Shown: in pieces, positions 18,807 through 28,638 of the stretch
Layout of the letters: each line of letters begins with the position of its first letter
Position numbering within the stretch: the stretch's first letter is position 1
Origin: Flavobacterium sp. SLB02
GTDB lineage: Bacteria; Bacteroidota; Bacteroidia; Flavobacteriales; Flavobacteriaceae
Assembly (NCBI RefSeq): GCF_009664855.1
Contig: NZ_CP045928.1
Coordinates: 5,928,518-5,992,517, forward strand
DNA: 64,000 nucleotides
Direction of reading: 5' to 3'
Made by a program: the position numbers and the translations under genes
The notes under the pieces: model-generated
What the model saw: the letters and a program-made list of their open reading frames with translations, nothing else
What the model was told of the DNA's origin: nothing
Databases searched by the model: none

Positions 18807-18843
18807 AAAAAGGGCACTCATCATAAGATAAGTGCCCTTTTTT
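18807..18843 (-). terminator. Intrinsic terminator after the first SusC/SusD pair
   Basis: Complementary arms AAAAGGGCACT (about 18807-18817) and AGTGCCCTTTT (about 18831-18841) with flanking A and T runs form a symmetric terminator 30 bases after the SusD stop codon. Confidence 0.85.
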
Positions 18844-18872
18844 GAAGTTGTTTTTAGATTTAAAGAATACTA

Positions 18873-20330
18873 TTATCTAGTACCTCCAGCCCACCAAACT
18901 TTTTCTGTATAAACGTAATTTCCATCTCCAAATGCTGCTTTTACATTACTGTTTGCAGATACATCAGAATCACCATAAGGTAATCTAAGTGGGAACTCAG
19001 TTGTGTTTTTTGGGTTTGCCAATTGAATTGGATGTGCAGCTGCAGAACCGTACATAGCTAATAAACGTCTGTAATCATTGTATGCTTCAGCAGATTCGTT
19101 TTCATAGAAAGAAAGGTATTTTTGTACAGCAATTTCTTTTAATAAATCAGCATTAGTTACAATGCCCAATCCAGCAACATAAGTTGTTGCATTTGTAGTT
19201 GAAAAATTAGTTGCCTCATCTTTATTGAAAGCAGCATTTACTGCGGCAGTCAAACTAGCTGTGCTTGTAACAGCAGCTGAGTTTCTTGCTTCTGCTTCTG
19301 CTTTAATGAACAATAGTTCGTGGTAGCTTAACATAAATATCGGATTACTTGCATCTAATAATGCTGAATACGAATAGTTTTGGCTTTGTGGGCTAACACC
19401 TTGGATAAAAAACTCGTAAGTAAGTGGTGCTCCAGCTGATTTTCTGATTGGTTCAAAATAAGCTGTAGTACGTGGATCACCAGTTTTTGCAACTAATTTA
19501 TCATGTAAACTTTTGCTTGCAAATAAATAACCTCTATCATTATCGAATTGGAAATAAGGATTTGGAACATTCGTGTTTTTCATTCTAAATTCCTCACTTT
19601 TGCTTGTAAAAGATTTACTTACATAAGTCAATACTTTTGCATAATCAGGGTTTTTAAAAGAAAGACGAAGTGTGTAACGAGCTAATAAACCATTAGCTGC
19701 TTTTATCCATTTAGCATTGTCTCCTCCGTATATTAAATCCTGAGATCCTAAAGATGCATAAGTTGATGTTTTTCCTAAATTAACAATTGCATCTTCCAAA
19801 GTTGCAAAAACAATTTTGTAAAGATCTTCCTGACGGTCTAATTTAGGTGTGAAAATTACTCCAGGTTGAAAAGCCTCAGTAAAAGGAACATCTCCAAACA
19901 TATCTGTTAGTAACGCTAAGTTATATGCGTATAGAACTTGTGCAGCACCTAATGTTGCCGTGTTACCTTTTTCTTCACCAGTTGTACATTTATTAATGAT
20001 CAACTTTAGGTTGTACATAGTCTGATATATACTGTTCCAAGAGTTGTTGAAAGTGGTTTGGTTTTTAGGTTCACCATTTCTAGTTTCTGCATTGTACATT
20101 TGACCAAAACCACCTGCGTTTAATTCTACATAAACACCAGTGTAGAAAGATAGGTCTGAACCAGTATTGCTGAATGCAGTACTTACCATAGCATCAGTGA
20201 TGGCAAAACGAGTTGGCACATCTGCTGGATTGTTTACGTTTTTGTTGATGTCGTCCAATTTATCCTCAGAACAAGAATTTAATGAAATTGACGCAATCAC
20301 CAAAAGTAAGATGACTTTATATTTTTTCAT
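18873..20330 (-). CDS. SusD/RagB-like nutrient-binding lipoprotein (pair 1)
   Basis: The 485-residue outer-membrane lipoprotein has the lipobox SLNSC with Cys20 as the acylated residue. It resembles the SusD-like_2 family rather than classical starch SusD: NNPADVPTRFAITDAMVSTAF near the start, helical TPR-like segments, then LSYHELLFIKAEAEARN and the conserved ENESAEAYNDYRRLLAMYG (typical E-x-W/Y-x-D-x-R-R region) near the C-terminus. SusD proteins form a lid on the SusC barrel and capture substrate. It follows its SusC partner by 16 bases on the same strand. The substrate cannot be read from the sequence, and no degradative enzyme is encoded next to it. Confidence 0.93.
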   Translation of the reverse strand: MKKYKVILLLVIASISLNSCSEDKLDDINKNVNNPADVPTRFAITDAMVSTAFSNTGSDLSFYTGVYVELNAGGFGQMYNAETRNGEPKNQTTFNNSWNSIYQTMYNLKLIINKCTTGEEKGNTATLGAAQVLYAYNLALLTDMFGDVPFTEAFQPGVIFTPKLDRQEDLYKIVFATLEDAIVNLGKTSTYASLGSQDLIYGGDNAKWIKAANGLLARYTLRLSFKNPDYAKVLTYVSKSFTSKSEEFRMKNTNVPNPYFQFDNDRGYLFASKSLHDKLVAKTGDPRTTAYFEPIRKSAGAPLTYEFFIQGVSPQSQNYSYSALLDASNPIFMLSYHELLFIKAEAEARNSAAVTSTASLTAAVNAAFNKDEATNFSTTNATTYVAGLGIVTNADLLKEIAVQKYLSFYENESAEAYNDYRRLLAMYGSAAAHPIQLANPKNTTEFPLRLPYGDSDVSANSNVKAAFGDGNYVYTEKVWWAGGTR

Positions 20331-20346
20331 GATTTTTTGAATTATA

Positions 20347-23300
20347 TTAATTAATTGTTAGATTCATTCCAAATCCAATACTTGTTGTTTGTGGAACTGA
20401 TAATCTTTCAAAACCTCCAGCCATATTGTTGTTTCCTTGAGATGATTCTGGATCTAAGTTTGGCATTTTAGCCCATAATAAAATGTTTCTTGCAAATGCA
20501 GAAACACGTATGTCGAATCCTGTAGAAAATTGAGGAAGTGTATACCCTAAAGATAATTCTCTAAGTTTCACGAAAGAAGCATCATATACAGCAGTTTCTG
20601 CAATATTCGAATATCTGTTGTAAGTAGCTTCTTTAGTAGCAGCTTTTGTGTTTGGCTGTCCATCTGCTGTTACTCCTTCTTGAACTAATAGTTCGTCACG
20701 GTTTCCTGTTTTAGCACTTAATCCATAAGTATCTAACAATGAGTTTGTTCCGCTGTACATTTTTCCTCCGTTTTTCCAGTCAAAAGTAGCTGCAAGAGTT
20801 ATTTTTTTGTATCTGAAAGTAGTTGTTCCTCCTAGGTTGAATTTAGGTGCTACTTCTCCAAGAGATTTAGTTTCTCCAGATGTAGCTAATCCATTAGCAT
20901 CAACTATGATATTTCCATTTGCATCTCTTGCAAATGCCGTTCCGTAAATTACCGGGAAACGCTCTCCAATACTTGCTCTAATTTGTGGTGTTGTAAATCC
21001 TCCTAAGAAAATATTAGGTACTCCCTCTTTTAATTCGTCTACGTAGTTATCAATTTGAGTATAGTTTGCAGAGACTGTCCATTCGAAATCGTTAGTTCTA
21101 ATTGGCGTAACACTTACGATCAATTCATGACTGTTAGTATGGATTTTTCCACCATTCATTACTAAAGTTGCAGCTCCTGTAGAACCTGCTAATGGTACCT
21201 GGAAGATTTGGTCGATTACATTTTGTCTAGCATAAGTATAATCGATACTTACACGATCTTTAAATAATCTTACCTCACCACCTAACTCATAAGATCTTGT
21301 GTTTTGAGGTCTTAAGTTTGGATCATACTGTACATTGTTTGGTATGTATGAGTTTACACCTCCAAGTGGGTAATTTACAGGAGAGTTTGCCCAGAAACCA
21401 CCTGAATAATCAGGTACAGAGTAGTAGTTAGCTCTGTAAGTTGCTGGCTGACCTACTTCAGCCCAAGAAGCTCTAAGTTTAGCAAAAGATAATGTTGAGT
21501 TTCCTTTTAAACCTTCTAGTTCAGTTAATACAACACCTAATGATACTGATGGGTATACAAATGAACGGTTGTCTCTTGGCATTGTAGATACAATATCGTT
21601 TCTTACGGTACCACCTAAGAAAATAAAGTTTTTGTATGCAAGATTCACGTTTCCAAATATACCAAAAGTTCTGCTTTTAATAATTTCATCTGTAGCAACT
21701 GTTTGCTGTGTATTTGATAAATTAGGGAAACCACCATAATTAAGATCGTTTCCAATCATATTATACGATTTATTGTAAGTATCGTTAATTTCATTACCAA
21801 CTAAAGCTGTTAAGTTTAAGTCGTCAGAAATTTTGTATTCATAATTCGCTGTGAATAATGAGTTTATTGTTCTGGATGTAATTCCGTAAATTTCTAAATG
21901 TCCTGCTGTAGTTTGTGCATTTCCGTATTCCTGGATATCTCTATAGTTAGTAGTATAGGAATCAGCACCAAGTTGATAACGGAATGTTATTTTGTGTTGG
22001 TCATTTGCTGAGATGCTTGGCGTAAATTCAACATATGTATTTCCGAAGAAACGATCAGTTTCCTCGTCAAAGATATTGTTTTTAGCTGCCCAGTAAGGGT
22101 TGTTAAATCCTGTAGGTCTGTAATAAATTTGTTTGTAAGGGTCTGTTGGACTTGCAAATCCGTTTCCTTTTAAATCGTAGCTTATTGGACTTGCGAATGC
22201 ACCTGCAACAGATGAATCATTTGCACCTGTAGCCTTTTTGATTTTTGTATTAACATAGTTACCTACGAAACCAGTTTTCCATTCGTCTCCTAATTTTGTA
22301 CTAAATGCTGCTTTTGCATTGTAGCGATCCATACCAGTTTCCGGTATAAAACCATCCTGGTTTGATGAACCTAAAGCAAATGCATAATTACTTTTGTCAG
22401 TAGCTTGTGTTATGTTAAAAGAGTTGTTGACTGTTATTCCTGTCTTAAAGAAATCACCAAAATTGTCATATACCTTAGGAGAAACCCATGGGTCTAAACC
22501 TGCTGTAGCTCTTTGTGGTACATAATATTTACCAGGATGAGCTCCTGCATTCATTCCATTTAAAGCATTAGGTACATTACCTCCGTATGCAGGGCTATTT
22601 GGTAACTCAGAAATTTTAGGTCCCCAAGTTAATGAGTTAGTAGGGTTGTAAACACCACCTGTTCCTTGTGCATATTCATCTTGATAATTAATCTTTCTAG
22701 AGATATCATCTGCAGTTATAGAGCTGTTGAAGTTTATTGTAGGTTTTCCGCTTTTAGAAGCGCCTCTACCACTTTTTGTAGTAATTACTACTACACCATT
22801 TGTTGCTCTAAGTCCGTATAGTGCGGCAGCAGCTTGTCCTTTAAGGATGTTGATAGATTCAATATCATTTGGATCAATATCAACTGCTCTGTTCGCAACA
22901 TCTGATCCAGTTACACTGTTTCCAGTACTGTAATCAGCCGTAGATGCTACTGGCATACCATCAATTACATACAAAGGAGTATTGTTTCCTGTGAATGAAC
23001 GAGCACCACGAATAACAATTTGAGAAGAAGCTCCAGGAGCACCACTAGAAGGAGTAATTTGAACCCCTGCTAATTTTCCTTGAAGAGCACCAGCTAAGCT
23101 GTTGTTGTTTCCTCTTGTTAATTCTGTCGCTTTAACCTCTTGAGTAGCATATCCTAATGCTTTTTTCTCCTTTTTAATACCTAATGCAGTTACTACTACA
23201 CTTTCCAGTTCTACTGAATCATTGTTTAGTTTCGCATTAACGCTAGAAGAACTTGCTAGAACTTCTTGGGCTTTCATCCCAATGTAGCTGAAGATTAATA

Positions 23301-23508
23301 CTTGGTTTGGTGCTGCTTTGATAGAGTATTTTCCATCAAAATCAGTTTGTGTTGCTGTTTTTGTTCCTTTAACTAATACACTAACACCTGGTAAAGGCAT
23401 TCCTGTATTGTCGGAAACAGTTCCAGAAACAACTCTTTCTTGCGCGAAAGTAAGTTGCGCAATTAGTACTAATAAAAGCACTAAGAATCCATTGAACTTT
23501 AGTTTCAT
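20347..23508 (-). CDS. SusC/RagA-type TonB-linked outer-membrane transporter (pair 1)
   Basis: This is a 1053-residue outer-membrane active transporter. Order: signal peptide (LLVLIAQLTFAQ, cleavage near 22), carboxypeptidase-regulatory-like domain (VSGTVSDNTGMPLPGVSVLVKG, about 25-100), plug (about 115-240, with IVIRGARSFTGNNTPLYVIDG and the SusC signature INILKGQAAAALYGLRATNG), then the beta-barrel ending FERLSVPQTTSIGFGMNLTIN. Energy comes from TonB-ExbBD. It heads a two-gene unit with the SusD-like gene. Its first ~200 bases are nearly the same as those of the second SusC gene 5 kb away. Substrate is unknown. Confidence 0.95.
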   Translation of the reverse strand: MKLKFNGFLVLLLVLIAQLTFAQERVVSGTVSDNTGMPLPGVSVLVKGTKTATQTDFDGKYSIKAAPNQVLIFSYIGMKAQEVLASSSSVNAKLNNDSVELESVVVTALGIKKEKKALGYATQEVKATELTRGNNNSLAGALQGKLAGVQITPSSGAPGASSQIVIRGARSFTGNNTPLYVIDGMPVASTADYSTGNSVTGSDVANRAVDIDPNDIESINILKGQAAAALYGLRATNGVVVITTKSGRGASKSGKPTINFNSSITADDISRKINYQDEYAQGTGGVYNPTNSLTWGPKISELPNSPAYGGNVPNALNGMNAGAHPGKYYVPQRATAGLDPWVSPKVYDNFGDFFKTGITVNNSFNITQATDKSNYAFALGSSNQDGFIPETGMDRYNAKAAFSTKLGDEWKTGFVGNYVNTKIKKATGANDSSVAGAFASPISYDLKGNGFASPTDPYKQIYYRPTGFNNPYWAAKNNIFDEETDRFFGNTYVEFTPSISANDQHKITFRYQLGADSYTTNYRDIQEYGNAQTTAGHLEIYGITSRTINSLFTANYEYKISDDLNLTALVGNEINDTYNKSYNMIGNDLNYGGFPNLSNTQQTVATDEIIKSRTFGIFGNVNLAYKNFIFLGGTVRNDIVSTMPRDNRSFVYPSVSLGVVLTELEGLKGNSTLSFAKLRASWAEVGQPATYRANYYSVPDYSGGFWANSPVNYPLGGVNSYIPNNVQYDPNLRPQNTRSYELGGEVRLFKDRVSIDYTYARQNVIDQIFQVPLAGSTGAATLVMNGGKIHTNSHELIVSVTPIRTNDFEWTVSANYTQIDNYVDELKEGVPNIFLGGFTTPQIRASIGERFPVIYGTAFARDANGNIIVDANGLATSGETKSLGEVAPKFNLGGTTTFRYKKITLAATFDWKNGGKMYSGTNSLLDTYGLSAKTGNRDELLVQEGVTADGQPNTKAATKEATYNRYSNIAETAVYDASFVKLRELSLGYTLPQFSTGFDIRVSAFARNILLWAKMPNLDPESSQGNNNMAGGFERLSVPQTTSIGFGMNLTIN

Positions 23509-23763
23509 TTTTAAATATTTTGAATTAGTCCGACAAAAATCTTAATAATTTGTTAATCTACCTAATATAAAAAGCTTTTTTTTTAGTTAAATTATGATTT
23601 TACTATAAGATATTGTTTTTTTATAGTTAAAAAAGATGTGTAAATTGTAAATTCGTATTTTTTTGCTTCAAATATGATAATAATGAAAAATAATGTGATT
23701 GTCTAAAATGTTAAATTTAAGAAAATAGTGGTTATTATTCTTTTTTTTATAACTTTTGCACAA
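23509..23763. other. Intergenic spacer upstream of SusC pair 1
   Basis: About 250 very AT-rich bases between the terminator of pair 2 and the start of SusC 1. The promoter of pair 1 should lie here, but I found no convincing match to TTG-N20-TAnnTTTG on the minus strand and no open reading frame. Confidence 0.4.
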
Positions 23764-23792
23764 AAAAACCACCCTTTTTGAAGGGTGGTTTT
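23764..23792 (-). terminator. Intrinsic terminator after the second SusC/SusD pair
   Basis: The arms AAAACCACCCTT and AAGGGTGGTTTT enclose a four-base loop (TTTG), and read leftward the stem is followed by T residues. It separates the two SusC/SusD transcription units. Confidence 0.85.
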
Positions 23793-23819
23793 CTGTTAAA
23801 TTATGTTAGAATTACTATT

Positions 23820-25325
23820 TTACTTATCCCAGAAAATTTTAGTGCTTAATTTATCACCTCCAATTGAAGTGGATGCGGCATTGTAATTTGTAGCATTTAA
23901 TGTTTGCTCTCTAATAGGATATGCCATTCTTGAAGGTATCTGACCTTCGGCTGCAGCGTCTGCATTTGCAGCTAATGCTAAAACCGGGAAATTTAGTCTT
24001 CTGGTAGAGGTCCATCCTTCAAAACCCCTGTTGAATAAAGCGTACCAGGCTTGTTCTCCAACTTTCTGCTGCCATGTTCCTGCGGCTGTAGCATAAGCAA
24101 CAGCAGGTTGGCTTAGGTAAGCGTCTGCATCTGCTGTTGAAACCCCCCAGTCTTGCATAGAAGCTCTGATTGCTGCTTCATAGTGCGAAGCGATTGTTCC
24201 TCCTACTGCAACTCCTCTTCCTGAAGCTTCAGCTAATAAAAACTCTACTTCGGCATAGTCTAATAAAGTACCACTGAAATCCGGAGCTTTAATTTTATCG
24301 CTTGCGTGGGTGAATCGGGATTGCGAATTTTTTGTTCCTACTATTCCTCCTCTGTAACCAGTAACTGTTATCAGTTCTTCTGTAACAGGATCCTGATCCT
24401 TATATGTAGGTCTGAAATATGGAGTTTTTCTAGGGTCATTTAGTGTTACTAATGCATCGACAAATGGTTTTGCCACAACAAAATCATTTCTTCCGGAAAA
24501 TACCATATCAACATAGAGTGGATTTGTGTTAGGAAGATTTAACATGTAAGGTAGTTTTGCATTATCAGCATTTGATGTAAATCCGCCTGCTGCTCCAGAT
24601 ATAATTGTAGCGTCAGCAATAGCACCTTCTAGTCCAGATGCTTTTAGATTTACTCCTAATTTTAATTTAATGCTGTTGGCAAATTTGACCCAGGCTTTTA
24701 AGTTGTCTTTATAAATAACTTCAGCAGTACCAAATGCAGGTTTTGAAGTGTCTATACCCGCAATATCATTGTTAAGACGAACAATTAAATCTTTATAAAT
24801 ATCAATTGCTTTGTCGTACTTAGGTAGATAATTATCTGCTGCTTTTAAAGATTCTGTATAAGGAACATCGCCAAAAGTGTCTACTAATACTTGATAAGTG
24901 TAAACCATCAGGATATCAATTAATATTAATTGATTTTTCTTGATGATAGTCTTTTCTGCAAATTGGGGATCTGTGGGGTCTATTACTTCTTTTTCTATAA
25001 AAGCTTTTGCTTGCGATAAATCAGCTAATGCTCCTGCGTATAATCTGTCCCAGTGATTGTCTGATATTTTACGGGTTACCCAGTTGTAGGTAGATTCGTC
25101 CAGATATGTAGTTTCTGTCCATTGTTGGTTTACTAATCTAAATATGTTTCTATTTACGTTAGTGTTAACAAGTTGTTCGGTAAGGTTTTTTTCTGCATTT
25201 GTAAATAGAGTGCTGGCTGGGACTACCGAAGGGTTTTTGACATCTACATTTAAGTCTGTTAGGCTACTATCATCACAAGAAACTGTGAGAATCATAATTC
25301 CTAAAGCATATATTAATTTTTTCAT
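23820..25325 (-). CDS. SusD/RagB-like nutrient-binding lipoprotein (pair 2)
   Basis: The 501-residue lipoprotein has its lipobox ending at Cys17 (ILTVSC). It belongs to the same SusD-like_2 group as the first pair: NPSVVPASTLFTNAEKNLTEQL near the start, VDTFGDVPYTESL in the middle (compare LTDMFGDVPFTEAF in pair 1) and LLDYAEVEFLLAEASGRG then EQAWYALFNRGFEGWTSTRRL near the end. Cell-surface capture of an unidentified ligand for the adjacent SusC is the expected role. It follows SusC 2 by ten bases. Confidence 0.93.
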   Translation of the reverse strand: MKKLIYALGIMILTVSCDDSSLTDLNVDVKNPSVVPASTLFTNAEKNLTEQLVNTNVNRNIFRLVNQQWTETTYLDESTYNWVTRKISDNHWDRLYAGALADLSQAKAFIEKEVIDPTDPQFAEKTIIKKNQLILIDILMVYTYQVLVDTFGDVPYTESLKAADNYLPKYDKAIDIYKDLIVRLNNDIAGIDTSKPAFGTAEVIYKDNLKAWVKFANSIKLKLGVNLKASGLEGAIADATIISGAAGGFTSNADNAKLPYMLNLPNTNPLYVDMVFSGRNDFVVAKPFVDALVTLNDPRKTPYFRPTYKDQDPVTEELITVTGYRGGIVGTKNSQSRFTHASDKIKAPDFSGTLLDYAEVEFLLAEASGRGVAVGGTIASHYEAAIRASMQDWGVSTADADAYLSQPAVAYATAAGTWQQKVGEQAWYALFNRGFEGWTSTRRLNFPVLALAANADAAAEGQIPSRMAYPIREQTLNATNYNAASTSIGGDKLSTKIFWDK

Positions 25326-25335
25326 TTTTTTGGTA

Positions 25336-28300
25336 TTAAAATTTGAATGTTAAGTTAAATCCAATATCTCTGGTTGTTGGAAGTGATCCAACTGAGTAAC
25401 CTCTAGAGCTATTTCCTGAAGACAATCCGCTTTCTGGATCTGCGTATGGTAGATTTTTACTGATTATCCATAAATTCGATCCTACAAGGCTTGCTGATGC
25501 AGAGCTTAAGAATGTGTTTTCGAACATTTTTTTAGGGAAGTTGTATGTGATTGATACTTCTCTTAATTTTACGAATGAAGCATCGTAAATAAAAGCTTTG
25601 TTTGGAGCTGCTCCATATCCCATAGTGTTTTCAATTGTTCCACCTTCTGTTCTTACGGTATTAACTGATCCGTCTGGTGCTACACCTGGCTGTATAACTC
25701 CATTTTCTCTGATATCTCCTACGGCAGTTTCTTTGTATAATCCAGAAGCAAGACCATAATACATATCCAAAGAGAAAATATCTCCGCCTTTTTGAGTGTC
25801 AATTAAGAATCCGAAAGTTAAATTTTTGTATGTGAATTTATTTCTAACACCACCAATCCAATCTGGAGTAATGTTTCCAATTACATTGCTTGAAGAGGTA
25901 GTAATCATATATTTTCCTGTCGCTTGGTCTACAGTTGGTTGTCCGTTTGTGTAAACATAATCCGTTCCTTTTAAGGCTCCATAAGCTTCTCCCGGAGCAG
26001 CATTAACGGTAACCCCACCTTGGAAAGATCCTAATTGTAGGTTGTCAAGTCCATTTGGTAATGAAATTACTTTACTTCTGTTGTTTGACCAGTTAATGAT
26101 AATTTCCCAGGTAAAATCTTTTGTTTTAATTGGAGTACCATTTAATTGAAGTTCTAAACCTTTGTTTTCAATATTTCCACCATTAACAAGTCCGTTTGTG
26201 TAGCTGGAAGCAGAAGATACTGCAGCAGATACAATTTGATCAACAGAGTTTGTTTTGTAGTAAGTAATATCAAATCCTAAGCGTCTGTCTAGCATGCTTG
26301 CTTCTAAGCCAACTTCGAATGATTTTGTTCTTTCTGGTTTAAGTTCCGGATTTTTATTAATACTACGGAATGGAAGTAATAATGAATTTGTATAAAGAGG
26401 CTGTCCTTGAAAATTAGAAACTCTTGTATAAGTGTTGTTTAGTTGCAATGCGTCTGCGTCGTTACCAACTTCGGCATAGTTAACTCTGAATTTTCCTAGA
26501 TTTAACCAGTTTGCTTTTACTACGTTTGAGAATAAAAAAGATCCTGAAACGGCTGGATATACGTAAGAGTTGTTGTCGTCTGGTAGTGTAGATGAAACGT
26601 CTCTTCTGATAGAGGCATCTAAGAAATAAGTGTCAAGATACCCAATAGATCCCTGAGCGTAAATACCGTTAACACCTGAAGATATTTTTGCTTCTTTTGG
26701 GAATGGTAAGTCTAATTTCGAGTTAGATAAAGCGTAGATTCCAGGTACTACTAATCCGCCAACTGTTGATGATAGTACATTGTCTCTGTCGTTTCTTCTT
26801 ATGTTTGTTCCAAGAACTCCGTTTATGCTGATATCGTCTCCGAATTTTTTATTGAAATTTAACATAAAATCGTAATTGATTTCTTGAAAGCTAATGTCGT
26901 TTCTTTGGTATCCTGATGATTCATCAACTGGAGAAAGGCCAAATCCTGAAGCAATGGAACCAATTGCTCTTCTTTCTTCCTGAAGTTGTTTGTAGGTATC
27001 TAATGAAGCTCTTCCCAGTGCACTTAACCATGGGGTTATTTCGTAGTTTAAGGATGCGTAGCTAAATAAACGAGTTCTGTCGTCAGATGAGTAATTCTGA
27101 TAACGTGTAAAGTAAGGGTTATCCCAGTAAGCCGGTACTAGTCCTTCTGGGGAGGTAGGGTCGCTCCAGTTCCAGGTTATGTTTTGGCCTCCTGATGCAA
27201 AATAAACATCTTTTTGAGCTTGAACATCAGTGTTAGTTTGCCACCATTGTCTGAAGTTACTCATAATGTTATCATTGTAACCAGTAGAGTTTCTACCTAC
27301 TGTGCTTTGTAATGTAACCGAAGCGTAAGCGTTAGCGGTAAGTTTATCGGTAACTTTTTGGCTAAATCTTGCGCTTATCTGATTTTTTTTCAATTCACTA
27401 TTTGGCAGAATACCTGTTTGGTTTGTGTTAACATAGCTCATAGATAAGCTTGATCTTTCTGTAGATTTTTCAAGAGAGATGCTGTTAACGAAGGTTTGAG
27501 CATCTTTAAAGAAGGTTACAGGACCATTTTTTGCCGCGGCCCATGGAGTTGCTTTTCCATAATTTGGCGAAAATGGTGTAAAAGCATCCCATTGATATAC
27601 TAACTGATTGTTGAATGCGTCTCCATCAGATGCATCATTTGATGTGTCTACAGTATCCGGTGTTCCGGTTCCTAAAAATGAGGATCCAAAACCATATCCT
27701 GAGCCGTATCTGTTTTGGTAGGTAGGAAAAGTTGATTTATCGATACTTCCATTTGTGAATCCGCTTGAGAAAGAAAATCCTATTTTATTGTCATTTGACT
27801 TTCCTTTTTTTGTTGTTACCATTACAACACCATTTGCAGCTCTTGATCCGTAAAGTGCTGTTGCAGCAGCTCCTTTAAGGATGTTAATGCTTTCAATGTC
27901 TTCTTGGTTAATGTCTGATGCATTGTTACCATAATCGTAACCTCCGCCCCCTACTTGCTGAGAAGATGCATTTGAATTTGAGTTGTCAATTGGCACCCCG
28001 TCAATTACCCAAAGGGCCTGGTTGTTTCCTGTAAGGGATTTGTTTCCTCTAATTACAACGTTTGTAGATCCTCCAAAGTTATTGTTTCTTTGAACTTCTA
28101 CACCTGCAGCTTTACCAGATAAAAGATTGGCAACGTTTGCATTTCCTGCTCCGCCATTAACATCTGCACCTGAAATTTGTTGAGAGGCATATCCCAGAGA
28201 TTTTTTTTCTCTTTTAATCCCCATCGCCGTAGTTACTACAACTCCTTCAAGTTGTTGAGCATCTCCGGATAATTTAGTATTTACTTGTGATGAACTCGCT

Positions 28301-28551
28301 GCTATTTCTTGCGTTTTCATTCCAATGTAGCTAAATACTAAAACTTGGCTTGTTGTTGCTTTGATAGAGTACTTTCCATCAAAATCGGTTTGTGTTCCGG
28401 TTTTTGTTCCCTTTATCAATACACTCACACCTGGTAGCGGCATGCCTGCATCATCGGTAACAGTTCCCGAAACGGTTCTTTCTTGCGCGAAGGTTAATTG
28501 CGCGAATAGCACTAATAATAGTACTAAAAATCCATTGAACTTTGGCTTCAT
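25336..28551 (-). CDS. SusC/RagA-type TonB-linked outer-membrane transporter (pair 2)
   Basis: The 1071-residue transporter has the same domain order as SusC 1: signal peptide, carboxypeptidase-regulatory-like domain (VSGTVTDDAGMPLPGVSVLIKG), plug with VVIRGNKSLTGNNQALWVIDG and INILKGAAATALYGSRAANG, then a barrel ending SLPTTRDIGFNLTFKF. The plug contains a Ser/Asn/Gly-rich insertion (NSNASSQQVGGGGYDYGNN) absent from SusC 1. The barrel sequences are clearly different, so the two transporters probably take different ligands. An Omp85-like gene lies 87 bases upstream on the same strand. Confidence 0.95.
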   Translation of the reverse strand: MKPKFNGFLVLLLVLFAQLTFAQERTVSGTVTDDAGMPLPGVSVLIKGTKTGTQTDFDGKYSIKATTSQVLVFSYIGMKTQEIAASSSQVNTKLSGDAQQLEGVVVTTAMGIKREKKSLGYASQQISGADVNGGAGNANVANLLSGKAAGVEVQRNNNFGGSTNVVIRGNKSLTGNNQALWVIDGVPIDNSNSNASSQQVGGGGYDYGNNASDINQEDIESINILKGAAATALYGSRAANGVVMVTTKKGKSNDNKIGFSFSSGFTNGSIDKSTFPTYQNRYGSGYGFGSSFLGTGTPDTVDTSNDASDGDAFNNQLVYQWDAFTPFSPNYGKATPWAAAKNGPVTFFKDAQTFVNSISLEKSTERSSLSMSYVNTNQTGILPNSELKKNQISARFSQKVTDKLTANAYASVTLQSTVGRNSTGYNDNIMSNFRQWWQTNTDVQAQKDVYFASGGQNITWNWSDPTSPEGLVPAYWDNPYFTRYQNYSSDDRTRLFSYASLNYEITPWLSALGRASLDTYKQLQEERRAIGSIASGFGLSPVDESSGYQRNDISFQEINYDFMLNFNKKFGDDISINGVLGTNIRRNDRDNVLSSTVGGLVVPGIYALSNSKLDLPFPKEAKISSGVNGIYAQGSIGYLDTYFLDASIRRDVSSTLPDDNNSYVYPAVSGSFLFSNVVKANWLNLGKFRVNYAEVGNDADALQLNNTYTRVSNFQGQPLYTNSLLLPFRSINKNPELKPERTKSFEVGLEASMLDRRLGFDITYYKTNSVDQIVSAAVSSASSYTNGLVNGGNIENKGLELQLNGTPIKTKDFTWEIIINWSNNRSKVISLPNGLDNLQLGSFQGGVTVNAAPGEAYGALKGTDYVYTNGQPTVDQATGKYMITTSSSNVIGNITPDWIGGVRNKFTYKNLTFGFLIDTQKGGDIFSLDMYYGLASGLYKETAVGDIRENGVIQPGVAPDGSVNTVRTEGGTIENTMGYGAAPNKAFIYDASFVKLREVSITYNFPKKMFENTFLSSASASLVGSNLWIISKNLPYADPESGLSSGNSSRGYSVGSLPTTRDIGFNLTFKF

Positions 28552-28638
28552 TTTCTCAATTATTTTGAATTAGTGTTACAATATTCATAATAATTAGTTA
28601 ATAAACCTAACGTTATGTTAATGAATTTTTAATAACAG

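Noticed and set aside
18873..28551. Classical polysaccharide-utilisation locus
   Set aside because: No glycoside hydrolase, lyase, sulfatase or SusR/HTCS/ECF regulator accompanies the SusC/SusD pairs.
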